From JBKBIP01 sp046297495 (GTDB lineage: Bacteria > Planctomycetota > Planctomycetia > Gemmatales > Gemmataceae): a stretch of 64,000 nucleotides of DNA. The position numbers and the translations under genes were made by a program. The notes beneath the pieces are model-generated. The model was not told the DNA's origin. It did not search any database and saw only the letters and a program-made list of their open reading frames with translations. The stretch is from positions 108,435 through 172,434 of the forward strand of contig JBKBIP010000009.1 in NCBI GenBank assembly GCA_046297495.1, in the 5' to 3' direction. Shown here one piece after another: positions 1 through 8,282 of the stretch. Within the stretch, counting starts at the first letter, position 1, and each line of letters opens with the position of its first letter.

Positions 1-2
1 AA

Positions 3-245
3 CCCGATCGACCTGGTATGCGAGACTTGCTCGTCGATTCCCAAGACCAAGGCCGGGAGCCTGGCAAGCAGCACCAAAAAGGGAGTTGGACGTCTCAGGG
101 TTGGGACACGAATCGCTGGGGCGGCGGCCGCATCATGACGACCTCTTTGGCCTTGCTCACGCTGGAAGTTTATTACCGCCATCTGCCGCTGTATCGCCGG
201 GAGATGGGGGCGGCCAAGGACGACGACGTTCAAGCTGGCCTGTAA
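3..245 (+). CDS. C-terminal end of a toroid-repeat (prenyltransferase/squalene-oxidase-like) protein, 5' truncated by the window
   Basis: The reading frame is already open at the first bases of the window (PDRPGMRDLL...) and ends at a TAA, so only about 80 C-terminal residues are visible. They match the C-terminus of the next gene (713-2329) closely: both share RPGMRDLL, HQKGSW, the LALLTLEVYYRHLPLYRR stretch and GAAKD. This is therefore a tandem paralogue of that gene. The family fold, inferred from the complete neighbour, is an alpha/alpha toroid related to squalene cyclases, tethered by an N-terminal membrane helix. No enzymatic activity can be assigned. A strong hairpin terminator follows 30 bases downstream. 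Confidence 0.8.
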   Translation, partial: PDRPGMRDLLVDSQDQGREPGKQHQKGSWTSQGWDTNRWGGGRIMTTSLALLTLEVYYRHLPLYRREMGAAKDDDVQAGL

Positions 246-275
246 CAACTCTCCCATTCACTGATTGACATGAAT

Positions 276-317
276 AAACCGGGTGGGAATCGATGGCTCG
301 ATTCCCACCCGGTTTTG
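276..317 (+). terminator. Rho-independent terminator of the first gene
   Basis: A perfect inverted repeat with arms at 278-293 and 298-313 and a TGGC loop (294-297) is followed by a T run. The stem extends to about 18 bp if the flanking A and T bases pair. It lies 30 bases after the stop codon at 243-245. The T run on the plus strand, together with the A run on the other side, could let it work in both directions. Confidence 0.85.
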
Positions 318-712
318 GCTTTTCCCCTAACTCGACAACCATTCGACTCCATGTCGCATGACTTCATCAACTCAACCTAAGCCTCTCCCTTAACACGCAT
401 AATCGTCATAGCTCTCCCCTTTTGGTGATGGACTTGGAAATGAGAAATCCAGCAAGGGTTTTTGTCCCTATTGTTACATGTTAAGATAGATCACCGTGAC
501 GGAAGACAGCGGCTGGAAGCCAAATCCTCATGAACCCTTCGTGAATGTTTGAAACGCTTATTCTGTTTTCGGATTATCGAATATCCCGATAGATAGTTAT
601 TACTCCCACAAGAAGCGGAGCTTGCTGGAATCGCACCTCATTCCGCCGTCCCGTTCCTTGGAGGCTCCGTCTCGCGCGGGGTGATAGTTATCTTGTCCAG
701 GAGCATGTCACC
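318..712. other. Intergenic region upstream of the second toroid-repeat gene
   Basis: About 395 bases without a convincing gene. The part from about 440 to 610 is more AT-rich than its surroundings and probably holds the promoter of the gene starting at 713, but I cannot pick a convincing -35/-10 pair. An AGGAG at about 697-701 sits upstream of the ATG at 713 and serves as its ribosome binding site. Confidence 0.4.
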
Positions 713-2329
713 ATGTTCAACCAGGTATCCACACCGAATGTCCCAGCGGGTCGGCCTGTCACCGAGGGAGCGGTCATTCGTTCCACGACGTTGCCCACGA
801 AAACCCGCGTCCGTGCCGCTCATTTGCTTCCCGCGTATCTCATCAGCACCTTGGTTCACGTGGGCTTGCTGTTGTTGTTTCTGTTGATCACCGTGACGGC
901 CACCGTCGAGCACGATCAAGAAGTCCAGGTGATCGAAACTCGGATCGAGAACAATCCCCAGGACCTGAACCTGACCAACGATGACATCGGCCTGGATCCC
1001 GAAATTCCCACCAACTACGACATCGCCCGCATCGAGGAAGTGAGTGTTCCCGGCCCGGTGAATCCGACCGAGGCCGTTGGTCTGCTCAATGCCCCCGAAG
1101 CGGTCCCGCACACGATCCCGCCTCCCCCTGGCGTGGGGCGCGGCACGGGCACCGCGCCGGATGGTGTCGGCACCGGCAATCCCATCGGTGAGCAGGCGGG
1201 AGGATTCGGCGGTCCTTTCGTCCCGGGCGGATTTCCCGGTCGAAGTGGGGCTACCCGCGAACGCATGCTCCGCGAAGGAGGCGGCAATACCCGTTCTGAA
1301 GCGGCGGTGGCGGCGGGCTTGAAATGGCTCTCCCTGCACCAAAATCCCGTCGATGGCAGCTGGTCGCTGGACAAGTTTAGCACGCACGGCCGTTGCAACT
1401 GCAAGGACGCCGGACACAGCAACGACGCGGCGGGAGCGGCGTTTGGCCTGTTGCCGATGCTGGCCGCCGGGCAGACACACAAGCGCGCCACGCCCGACAA
1501 TCTCTATGGCAAGAATGTCGAAAATGCCCTGCGTTTTCTGGTGCTCAAACAAAATCGGGACGGCAACTTCGGCGGCGGCATGTACTCGCATGGCTTGGCC
1601 ACCATTGCCATCTGCGAGGCGTATGGCATGACCGCGGACCCGGTGCTCAAAGGGCCAGCTCAGCGCGCGGTCAATTACATCGTGGAAGCGCAGAACAAGA
1701 CTGGCGGCTGGGATTACGGTCCCAAGGCAGTCGGCAACGACACGTCCATCAGCGGCTGGCAGGTCATGGCCCTCAAAAGTGGCCAAATGGCGGGGCTGAG
1801 CGTGCCGCGTGAGAGTCTGGCCTTGGTTTCCAAGTTTCTCGATATGAACGCCGGGGATTCCTACGGCAGCGGCTACGGCTACCGGGGACCGGGCAAGTCC
1901 CCCACCATGACTGCCGCCGGCCTGTTGTGCCGCCAGTATCTCGGCTGGGGACCGCGTAGTCCGGGGCTGGTCAAAGGGGTCGAATACCTGATGAATTACC
2001 CGCCCGATCCCAAATACAAGAGCATCTACTATTACTACTACGCCACTCAAGTTTTGCACCACATGGGGGACGACAACTGGCGGAAGTGGAACGGCGGTGA
2101 AAAGGGGAATCCGAATCGCCCCGGCATGCGCGATCTGCTGATCGAGACGCAAGATCAAGGACGTGATCCGCAATATCCCCATCAAAAGGGGAGTTGGGCA
2201 CCGACGGGCGACCACATCGCCGGCCACGGCGGCCGCGTCATGATGACTTCGATGGCCTTGCTGACGCTGGAAGTCTATTACCGGCATTTACCACTCTATC
2301 GACGCGAGATGGGGGCCGCCAAAGATTAA
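713..2329 (+). CDS. Membrane-anchored toroid-repeat (prenyltransferase/squalene-oxidase repeat) protein
   Basis: 538 residues. A basic N-terminus is followed by one membrane helix at about residues 40-62, then an acidic segment and a Pro/Gly-rich linker (about 110-190). The remaining 340 residues contain repeats of the type GLKWL..HQ..DGSW, ALRFLVLKQNRDGNFGG and AVNYIVEAQNKTGGWDYG. These are the helix-turn repeats of alpha/alpha toroids seen in squalene cyclases and prenyltransferases. The catalytic DXDD motif of hopene cyclases is not visible, so a cyclase reaction is unlikely. Planctomycetes encode many such anchored toroid proteins of unknown role. The start is set by AGGAG 12 bases upstream. 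It is a tandem duplicate of the truncated gene at the window edge and converges on miaB. Confidence 0.85.
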   Translation: MFNQVSTPNVPAGRPVTEGAVIRSTTLPTKTRVRAAHLLPAYLISTLVHVGLLLLFLLITVTATVEHDQEVQVIETRIENNPQDLNLTNDDIGLDPEIPTNYDIARIEEVSVPGPVNPTEAVGLLNAPEAVPHTIPPPPGVGRGTGTAPDGVGTGNPIGEQAGGFGGPFVPGGFPGRSGATRERMLREGGGNTRSEAAVAAGLKWLSLHQNPVDGSWSLDKFSTHGRCNCKDAGHSNDAAGAAFGLLPMLAAGQTHKRATPDNLYGKNVENALRFLVLKQNRDGNFGGGMYSHGLATIAICEAYGMTADPVLKGPAQRAVNYIVEAQNKTGGWDYGPKAVGNDTSISGWQVMALKSGQMAGLSVPRESLALVSKFLDMNAGDSYGSGYGYRGPGKSPTMTAAGLLCRQYLGWGPRSPGLVKGVEYLMNYPPDPKYKSIYYYYYATQVLHHMGDDNWRKWNGGEKGNPNRPGMRDLLIETQDQGRDPQYPHQKGSWAPTGDHIAGHGGRVMMTSMALLTLEVYYRHLPLYRREMGAAKD

Positions 2330-2349
2330 TGGGTATGACGCCGCCAAGA

Positions 2350-2385
2350 GGATTCATCGATTCGCGTGCGCGAACCGCTGAATCC
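2350..2385. repeat. Dispersed palindromic element, copy 1
   Basis: Arms GGATTCATCGATTCGCG (2350-2366) and CGCGAACCGCTGAATCC (2369-2385) are separated by only two bases. Two of the 17 pairs are mismatched. It lies 20 bases after the stop of the toroid-protein gene, between two convergent genes, where it could act as a bidirectional terminator. It belongs to a family found across the window. Confidence 0.8.
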
Positions 2386-2430
2386 AGTCCCACGATGTTC
2401 CGAGCAGACCCGCCTGGTTGGCGTAATATG

Positions 2431-3939
2431 CTACACCAGTGGCAGCGTGATCCGTCCTTGCCGCGTGTCATCCGAAGGCATGGCAGGTGAAGTTTCCAGC
2501 GCTGGCAGGTGGCAAGCATCTGTCCCATTCGCGGCCGCGCCGACGTGCTCTCCTGTCACCACCTTGCCGAATAGGGTGAATGAGGTAGCATCGTCGATCA
2601 CGACCGCCACCGTTTGTCCGATCAGCCGTTCGTTCCCCTCGAAAACGACGATATGATCGGTCATGGTGCGGCCCGTCAGTTGAATCGGCCCAGAACCGGC
2701 TTCGTGTTTCAGGTAGTTCTTGCTCGGCCCTTCGACTAGCACTGCCACCGTCTCGCCGATCTTGGCGCGGTGATTGGTCAGACTGGCGGCATTTTGAATC
2801 GCCAGCAGATCGTTGTTGCGGCGTTTCTTGACCTCCTCCGGCACATCGTCGGCATACAACTCATACCCCTTGGTGCCGGGACGGGGGCTATACTTAAAGA
2901 TGAAACTGTTCTTGAAACGTGCCGCGCGCGCCAGATCGCAGGTTTTTTGAAACGATGCCTCCGTCTCGCCGCTGAAGCCGACGATGAAATCGCTGCTGAT
3001 GGCCACCCCCGGCACCAGCTCTCGGCAGCGGGCCAGCATGTCTTGGTAAAATTCGACAGTATAAAGTCGCTTCATGCGCTTCAGCACGTCATTGCAACCC
3101 GATTGCGCCGGGACGTGCAGGTACGAGCAAACCCTGGGCAATTCACGCACCGCGTCGAGCAGGTCGTCGGTCATGTCCTTGGGGAAATTGGTGACGAACT
3201 TGATCCGTTCGAGACCGGGCGTGTCATGGATGCGGGCCAAGAGATCGGAAAGCCGCACGCGCCGGCCGTCCCCCAACGCATATTGATAGCTATTCACGGT
3301 CTGTCCTAACAATGTCACTTCCTTGCACCCCTCGGCGGCCAGTTGGCGGACCTCGGCGGCGATGTGTTCGGGATGCCGGCTCTGTTCTGGGCCACGCACG
3401 CTGGGGACGATGCAGTAGGTGCAGAATTTGTCGCAGCCGATCATGATGCGGACATACGCTTGGAACGGCGACGGGCGCATGGCGGGATCACGCATTGGGT
3501 CGTAGCTCGCGAAGCTGTGCTCGACTTCGGGCCGGGACGCCGCCGCTCGTCCCAGACTGACCGCTAACTGTGGCGCGCCGGTGCGCTGCACGTCGGCGAT
3601 CAGCTCCGGCAGACGGGAGAGCTGCCCGGTGCCGCAGATGATGTCCACGAACGGCGCCCGTTTGCGGATCACTTCCTGATCTTTCTGAGCCATGCAGCCC
3701 AGGACGCCGATTACCTTTTCCGGGTAGCGCCGCTTGTGGCCGCGCAATCGTCCCAAGGCGCTGTAAATTTTATCCTCGGCATGTTGGCGCACGCTGCACG
3801 TATTGAACAGGATCACATCGGCATCGGTCGGCTCCTCAGTGAGCTGATACCCTTGCCGCCGCAGCGCACCGACCACCAGCTCGCTGTCCAAGACATTCAT
3901 TTGACAGCCGACGGTTTCAATGTAGAGTTTGGGGGTCAT
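2431..3939 (-). CDS. miaB: tRNA-2-methylthio-N6-dimethylallyladenosine synthase
   Basis: 502 residues. Radical-SAM methylthiotransferase that adds a methylthio group to i6A37 of tRNAs in the cytoplasm. The N-terminal domain has the three cluster cysteines C12 (VGCQMN), C48 (NTCS) and C82 (LGCMA). The radical-SAM CxxxCxxC is at C169, C173 and C176 (CDKFCTYC). It is followed by the usual PSVRGPEQSR stretch, and a C-terminal TRAM-like segment runs at about 410-475. Length is slightly above the family norm because of a tail of about 25 residues after the TRAM domain. It is separated from the next minus-strand gene by a palindromic element, so it is probably expressed alone. Confidence 0.95.
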   Translation of the reverse strand: MTPKLYIETVGCQMNVLDSELVVGALRRQGYQLTEEPTDADVILFNTCSVRQHAEDKIYSALGRLRGHKRRYPEKVIGVLGCMAQKDQEVIRKRAPFVDIICGTGQLSRLPELIADVQRTGAPQLAVSLGRAAASRPEVEHSFASYDPMRDPAMRPSPFQAYVRIMIGCDKFCTYCIVPSVRGPEQSRHPEHIAAEVRQLAAEGCKEVTLLGQTVNSYQYALGDGRRVRLSDLLARIHDTPGLERIKFVTNFPKDMTDDLLDAVRELPRVCSYLHVPAQSGCNDVLKRMKRLYTVEFYQDMLARCRELVPGVAISSDFIVGFSGETEASFQKTCDLARAARFKNSFIFKYSPRPGTKGYELYADDVPEEVKKRRNNDLLAIQNAASLTNHRAKIGETVAVLVEGPSKNYLKHEAGSGPIQLTGRTMTDHIVVFEGNERLIGQTVAVVIDDATSFTLFGKVVTGEHVGAAANGTDACHLPALETSPAMPSDDTRQGRITLPLV

Positions 3940-3966
3940 GCTGGTTTCCGAAAATCATTTTTTAAG

Positions 3967-4012
3967 GGATGGATCGTTTTACGCTCGGCAGTGAGCGCGA
4001 AACGATCCATCC
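3967..4012. repeat. Dispersed palindromic element, copy 2
   Basis: Arms at 3967-3986 and 3993-4012 around the six-base loop GGCAGT; 18 of 20 positions pair. The outer arm reads GGATGGATCG on one side and CGATCCATCC on the other. This is a compensated change from the GGATTCATCG/CGATGAATCC of other copies. It fills the gap between miaB and the Uma2 gene. Confidence 0.85.
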
Positions 4013-4025
4013 TGTCAATCGTTTA

Positions 4026-4760
4026 TTATCCTTGCTTCGGTGTCTCCCCGCGCAGCCGCGCCAACTCCTCCTCCAATTGCCGGATGCGTTCCTCGGCTTG
4101 GCGGCGTGCTTCGGCTTCGATCTGTGCTTCCCCTGGTCTGGCATAGTGTGTGCCGCTTTTGGTATCCACGACGCGCACTTGTCCATCCCTATCGACAATC
4201 ACGCGAAATCCCAGCCGGCTCGTCACGCCACCGTCAGCGTCTTGCTCGTCGGTCCACTTGCCATTCGCCTGGCGCCGCAACAGCAACAGCCGTTGGGTTA
4301 GCATTGCGCCAGGGACATCCACTAGAATGTATTCCTCGATGCCCAAGCTGGCATACAGAATCGGCTTGTTGGTCAAGTCGCCCTGTTGATGGGTGCGGAA
4401 GGATAACACCTCAACCGTGAGAACTGGCGCTGGACCTTCGCGACCAATTTGATAGGAAGAAATGTCATCCGGTAAAGGATGGTCTGGTTGAACCACCATC
4501 AGATCTGGTGAGACATACGCTGCGGGTTCATTCGGAGCATAATGGAGATTTAGATTGCCGAACACTCGGTAATCTGTCCGATCCGCAAAATGAAATTCCA
4601 ATCCATAGAGAAGAATGTCACAGGTCCTAGTATGCGCACTAGATTCCCCCATTTCCACATCCTCATCCTCGAACAGGATCGGGAGACCCTTCGGCTTAAT
4701 CCGTTGCAAGACCGGATCGTCTTCAAAAACACGCCATTGTTCTTGGATTACGTTGCTCAT
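4026..4760 (-). CDS. Uma2-family putative endonuclease with coiled-coil tail
   Basis: 244 residues. Uma2 (DUF820) proteins have a PD-(D/E)XK nuclease fold and are strongly expanded in cyanobacteria and planctomycetes; their cellular role is unproven. The fold signature is visible as SPDLMVV at about residue 84, VLTVEVLS at about 113-120 and the KPILYASLGIEEYILVD segment. These supply the acidic residues expected of the active site. Residues from about 210 to the end form a charged coiled coil (AEARRQAEERIRQLEEELARL). Nearly the same tail is encoded again in a small reading frame just upstream (4852-5022), so the two are related by duplication. It is flanked on both sides by palindromic elements. 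Confidence 0.85.
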   Translation of the reverse strand: MSNVIQEQWRVFEDDPVLQRIKPKGLPILFEDEDVEMGESSAHTRTCDILLYGLEFHFADRTDYRVFGNLNLHYAPNEPAAYVSPDLMVVQPDHPLPDDISSYQIGREGPAPVLTVEVLSFRTHQQGDLTNKPILYASLGIEEYILVDVPGAMLTQRLLLLRRQANGKWTDEQDADGGVTSRLGFRVIVDRDGQVRVVDTKSGTHYARPGEAQIEAEARRQAEERIRQLEEELARLRGETPKQG

Positions 4761-4783
4761 GATAATGTGTGTCGGTGTAGTAT

Positions 4784-4829
4784 GAATTCATTGGTTCGCG
4801 CTCGGCAGCGAGCGCGAAACGATAAATCT
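4784..4829. repeat. Dispersed palindromic element, copy 3
   Basis: The inner arms TTCGCGCTCG (4795-4804) and CGAGCGCGAA (4809-4818) pair perfectly around the loop GCAG. The outer arms ATTCATTGG and ACGATAAAT pair imperfectly. It shares the inner sequence GCTCGGCAG with copy 2, which lies on the other side of the same Uma2 gene. Confidence 0.8.
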
Positions 4830-4851
4830 TTCCATCAATCGTTTATTTTTC

Positions 4852-5022
4852 CTACTGCGGTGTCTCCCCACGCAACCGCGCCAATTCTTCCTCCAACTGC
4901 CGAATGCGTTCCTCGGCTTGGCGGTGAGCGTTGGCTTCGGCCTGCCTCATATTTTCCAGCTCCTGGAGACGTGCATCCGCTTCATCGGCAGTCGATGAAA
5001 TATTTCGAGTTTCGCTATCCAT
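4852..5022 (-). CDS. Small coiled-coil ORF, copy of the Uma2 tail
   Basis: 56 residues from ATG (5020-5022) to TAG (4852-4854). The C-terminal half, HRQAEERIRQLEEELARL followed by RGETPQ, is almost identical to the end of the adjacent Uma2 protein (AEERIRQLEEELARL, RGETPKQG). The N-terminal half is a different charged stretch. In another frame a second ATG at 5055-5057 opens MSNQLDID..., which resembles a gene start but hits a stop within about 35 codons. The most economical reading is the residue of a second Uma2 gene whose nuclease domain was deleted. A functional small coiled-coil partner cannot be excluded. Confidence 0.45.
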   Translation of the reverse strand: MDSETRNISSTADEADARLQELENMRQAEANAHRQAEERIRQLEEELARLRGETPQ

Positions 5023-5081
5023 TCTGGTTGGGTGTCGATGTCCAGTTGGTTGCTCATTGGTGATGGTCTCGATCTAAGGAA

Positions 5082-6482
5082 TTAGTATGTTGCCACTCCC
5101 TTCCTTCGCAGCCGCGCCCAATACCCGCCATCCGCAGGTTTGCCCGAAATCTGTTCTCGATCCGCCTCCAGCGCCAAGTCCGGCATCGCTGTTAAGACAT
5201 TGTTCACGACTTGCCGGTTCTCGTCCGGCTCGATGCTGCACGTCGAATAGACGATGGCGCCGCCGGGGCGGATGCGTTCTGCTGCCTGGAGGAGCAGCTT
5301 GGTTTGCAGGGGGACCAGGGTCTGGAAGTCGCCTGGTTTCAGCCGCCAGCGGATTTCGGGACGCCGACCTAGAACGCCGGTGTTGCCGCACGGCACATCA
5401 ACCAGGATGGCATCGAATGGCCCCGGCGGTGGTTCTTCGTTGTCTTTTATGTGTAAACACTGTGTCCGAACATTGGTGATGCCCAAGCGTTGGCACAACT
5501 CACGGACGGTACGCAGCCGGCGGTCGTCGCTGTCGCAGGCGATGATCTCTCCTTGATTGCCCATCAATTCGGCCAAATGAGTCGTCTTGCCGCCGGGGGC
5601 CGCGCACAGATCCAATACCCGGCTGCCCGGCGCGGGAGCCAAGGCCGACGCTACCTGCATGGCCGACTCGTCCTGCACCGTGAACCATCCCTGGTTATAG
5701 CCCGGCAGATCGCGGATGGCGGCATGTTCGCGCAGCCGCACTGCCTGCGGATGGTCCCTCGGTTCGGCGGCGTTGCCCGCCTCGGCCAAATGTTTCAGAA
5801 ACGACTCCCGATCCAGCCGTAACGGATTGACCCGCAACCACAACGGGGCGGGACTGGCGAACCAGAATCCCAACCGCAGGCATTCTTCCGCGGCGAAACG
5901 CTGCAACCAGCGGGCGCAAAGCCACTTCGGCAACGCGAAGCCGGTGGTGAAATATTCTACCATGTTCGTGCCGGGATCGGGAAGCACAGCCCGCGCCAGC
6001 CGGCGGTAGCAGTGGTGCTCCAGCGGCAAGGCGTTGGCGGCGGGAGTGGTGGCCTCATCCGGTGTCAGCAGGCCAGCCAGCGCCCGCAGGATGCCGTTAA
6101 TGAACCCCTTGGCTCGGCGCTGTCCCCAGCGCTCCGCCAGCTCGACGGTTTCATAGATGGCGGCGTGGGGTGGAATGTGCGTCAGCAAGAGCAGTTGATA
6201 GGCGCCCAGACGAAGCAATTCCCAGACCAGCGGCTCTACCTGATGGTGGGGGCGAGAGCAGTGCCGCTGAATCAGATAATCCAACGTGCCGCGCCGCCGC
6301 AACACCCCATAAGCTAGTTGCGTCGCCAAGCGCCGATCCAGCGGCGTCAGCTCGACTTGCTGAAGCCGCTGGTCGAGACATTCCTGTATGAAGGCGTTCC
6401 GTTGCTGACAATCTAAAAGCACTTGCAAGGACAAGCCACGCGCGCCGCGTAAGGCCGACATGGAAGGAGAAAGCGATTTCAT
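5082..6482 (-). CDS. rsmB: 16S rRNA (cytosine(967)-C(5))-methyltransferase
   Basis: 466 residues. It methylates C967 of 16S rRNA using SAM. The N-terminal NusB-like RNA-binding domain (about 10-140) is followed by an NOL1/NOP2/Sun methyltransferase domain. The SAM motif VLDLCAAPGGKT is at 289-300. The two catalytic cysteines are C365 in VPCGNTGVLGRRPEIRW and C415 in YSTCSIEPDEN. Its start codon overlaps the stop of fmt by four bases (ATGA), so the two are translationally coupled in the order fmt then rsmB. This is a common bacterial arrangement together with def. Confidence 0.95.
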   Translation of the reverse strand: MKSLSPSMSALRGARGLSLQVLLDCQQRNAFIQECLDQRLQQVELTPLDRRLATQLAYGVLRRRGTLDYLIQRHCSRPHHQVEPLVWELLRLGAYQLLLLTHIPPHAAIYETVELAERWGQRRAKGFINGILRALAGLLTPDEATTPAANALPLEHHCYRRLARAVLPDPGTNMVEYFTTGFALPKWLCARWLQRFAAEECLRLGFWFASPAPLWLRVNPLRLDRESFLKHLAEAGNAAEPRDHPQAVRLREHAAIRDLPGYNQGWFTVQDESAMQVASALAPAPGSRVLDLCAAPGGKTTHLAELMGNQGEIIACDSDDRRLRTVRELCQRLGITNVRTQCLHIKDNEEPPPGPFDAILVDVPCGNTGVLGRRPEIRWRLKPGDFQTLVPLQTKLLLQAAERIRPGGAIVYSTCSIEPDENRQVVNNVLTAMPDLALEADREQISGKPADGGYWARLRRKGVATY

Positions 6483-7462
6483 ACCGATTCCGGTCCAAAG
6501 TAAGCGCCGGCGGACAACGGATGACCGTGCAAAAAGTCGCTTGCACTCATGCGCCGCTTGCCAGACGGTTGCAGTTCGAGGATGTTCACGAGTGTATCAC
6601 CGCCGGCCCCAACGAACAGTTTTTCGTCCTGAACCGTGATATGCCCCACTGGCAATGTTTCGGTGACAATGTTTTGTCGCGCCGCCGGCCCGGCTCGATA
6701 GACGATGACGCGCAGGGGTGCTCGTCCCTCTTGGTGCAGAAACGTGTACGCCGTTGGCCACGGCTGCATGGCCCGCACCTGGCAACAGACCTGCGCCGCC
6801 GTCCGGCTCCAGTCGATTAAGCCGTGGTCCTTGGTCAGCTTCGGCGCCTTGGTCACGAGCGCTTTGTCTTGTTGGATGCCGTGCGTGGTGCCGCTTTCGA
6901 TCTGCTCGATCACCTGCAAAGCCAGTTTCGCGCCCAACGGCGCCAGGCGGGCTTCCACGTCCCCCGCCGTTTCGTCGGGGCCTATGTCCATTGCTTCCTG
7001 GGCCAGCATGTCGCCGGCGTCCATCCGCACCGACATGCGGATGATTGTCACTCCAGTGCGGGTTTCACCATGATAGATGGCCCAGTTAATGGGGGCCGCC
7101 CCGCGATATTTCGGCAGCAAGGAGCCATGCACGTTGATCCCCCCATGCGGCGGCACGGCTAGGACATCCCGCGACAATATTTGACCATAGGCGGCCACAA
7201 CGAGCAATTCCGGCTGCCAGGCGCACAGACCAGCCACTCCTTCGGGGGTGTTGATGCTCTCCGGCTGAAAGACGGGAAGGCCGCGCTCGAGGGCAATGTC
7301 TTTCATACTCTGGCCGACCTGTTTGGTGGAACCGCGTTCTTGCCCCTTGGGACGATCTGGGCTTGTCACCAGGCCGACAATCTGGTGGGTGCTCTCCAAC
7401 AAGGCCTCGAATGTCGGCACGGCAAACCGGCCCGTACCCATCATGACGATGCGCATGACCAA
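6479..7462 (-). CDS. fmt: Methionyl-tRNA formyltransferase
   Basis: 327 residues. It formylates initiator Met-tRNA using 10-formyl-tetrahydrofolate. The catalytic triad is visible as N110 and H112 in INVHGSLLPKYRGAAPI and D148 in RMDAGDM. The C-terminal tRNA-binding domain follows at about 210-320. The annotated start MVMRIVMMGTG has a second in-frame ATG two codons downstream. Upstream lie palindromic element copy 4 and then def, the deformylase that later removes the formyl group. Thus def, fmt and rsmB run in the same direction. Confidence 0.95.
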   Translation of the reverse strand: MVMRIVMMGTGRFAVPTFEALLESTHQIVGLVTSPDRPKGQERGSTKQVGQSMKDIALERGLPVFQPESINTPEGVAGLCAWQPELLVVAAYGQILSRDVLAVPPHGGINVHGSLLPKYRGAAPINWAIYHGETRTGVTIIRMSVRMDAGDMLAQEAMDIGPDETAGDVEARLAPLGAKLALQVIEQIESGTTHGIQQDKALVTKAPKLTKDHGLIDWSRTAAQVCCQVRAMQPWPTAYTFLHQEGRAPLRVIVYRAGPAARQNIVTETLPVGHITVQDEKLFVGAGGDTLVNILELQPSGKRRMSASDFLHGHPLSAGAYFGPESV

Positions 7463-7480
7463 CCTGTAGGAATAAAAAAT

Positions 7481-7530
7481 GATTTATCGCTTCACGCGGA
7501 TTACCAAGAGCCAGCGTGAAACAATAAATC
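7481..7530. repeat. Dispersed palindromic element, copy 4
   Basis: Arms GATTTATCGCTTCACGC (7481-7497) and GCGTGAAACAATAAATC (7514-7530) around a 16-base loop; two of 17 pairs are mismatched. Relative to other copies the arms carry paired changes: TTTA with TAAA, and CACG with CGTG. It lies between def and fmt, inside what is otherwise a co-directional cluster. Confidence 0.8.
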
Positions 7531-7565
7531 AAAACGGTACGTCCGAGATGTCCTCTGCTTTCCCC

Positions 7566-8147
7566 TCACAACGCCGGCACTTCTGCGCTGGCCAGGATTT
7601 TGGCGATTTCCTCATCGGAGGGAATTTCCCCTTTCTTCTGAGCCAGGCGGTATTGCCGCTCGAATTCCGCCAACGAGTTGCGACATGCGCGTTTCGCCAA
7701 GAATCCCATGCGGTCGATGAACAGCACGCCTTGCAGGTGATCGACTTCGTGTTGCACGACGCGAGCCACCAGATCGCTGGCCTCCATCACAACGGCTTGG
7801 CCTTCCAAGTTGTAATACTGCACCTTCACCGTCTTGGCACGGCGCACTTTCTGATACAGCATTGGAAAGCTCAAGCAGCCTTCCTCCCCTTCCAAGGAAC
7901 CTTTGCGTTCGAGGATGACTGGGTTGATACAGACGAATTCATGCTCGCGCTGTTCGGGATCGGCGGTTTCGTTGAACACCAACAATTGATAGGGCCACGC
8001 TACTTGATTCGCCGCCAAGCCGATGCCGCGCGCCTCGTACATCAGTTCCAGCATCTGGGCCGCCTGTTTGCGGACGGAGCCGTCAATCGCCGTCAGTGGC
8101 CGCGATGGGTGCCGTAATGCCGGATGGGGATAATGCACGATTTTCAT
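7566..8147 (-). CDS. def: Peptide deformylase
   Basis: 193 residues from the ATG at 8145-8147 (MKIVHYPHPALR), which is the canonical deformylase start. The frame stays open another 32 codons upstream, but that extension does not resemble the family. All three motifs are present: GIGLAANQV (41-49), EGCLS with metal ligand C91, and HEVDH (133-137) with ligands H133 and H137 and catalytic E134. It removes the formyl group from nascent proteins. The product acts after that of fmt, which lies downstream. Confidence 0.95.
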   Translation of the reverse strand: MKIVHYPHPALRHPSRPLTAIDGSVRKQAAQMLELMYEARGIGLAANQVAWPYQLLVFNETADPEQREHEFVCINPVILERKGSLEGEEGCLSFPMLYQKVRRAKTVKVQYYNLEGQAVVMEASDLVARVVQHEVDHLQGVLFIDRMGFLAKRACRNSLAEFERQYRLAQKKGEIPSDEEIAKILASAEVPAL

Positions 8148-8282
8148 CGACTCGTTCGCTCCCAACCAAGTGTGGCGATTGGCCCTGCTCTCTCCAGAGC
8201 TATTATACAGGCTTCCTTGCTGGCCGAACATAGGATTGACCACGCCATTCGCCAGTGGTCTGCAGCGAAAGTCTTTCTGATG

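Noticed and set aside
638..2287. A 549-codon minus-strand open frame opposite the toroid-repeat gene
   Set aside because: It is a high-GC shadow. Its translation has no family features, while the plus-strand frame has a membrane helix, repeats and a ribosome binding site.
713..2329. Squalene-hopene cyclase
   Set aside because: The toroid repeats match the superfamily, but the catalytic DXDD motif is not visible and the N-terminal membrane anchor with Pro/Gly linker is not cyclase-like.
4784..4829. A tRNA gene, suggested by GGTTCGCGCTCGG resembling a T-arm
   Set aside because: No acceptor stem, anticodon arm or CCA-proximal pairing can be drawn; the sequence is one copy of the dispersed palindrome.
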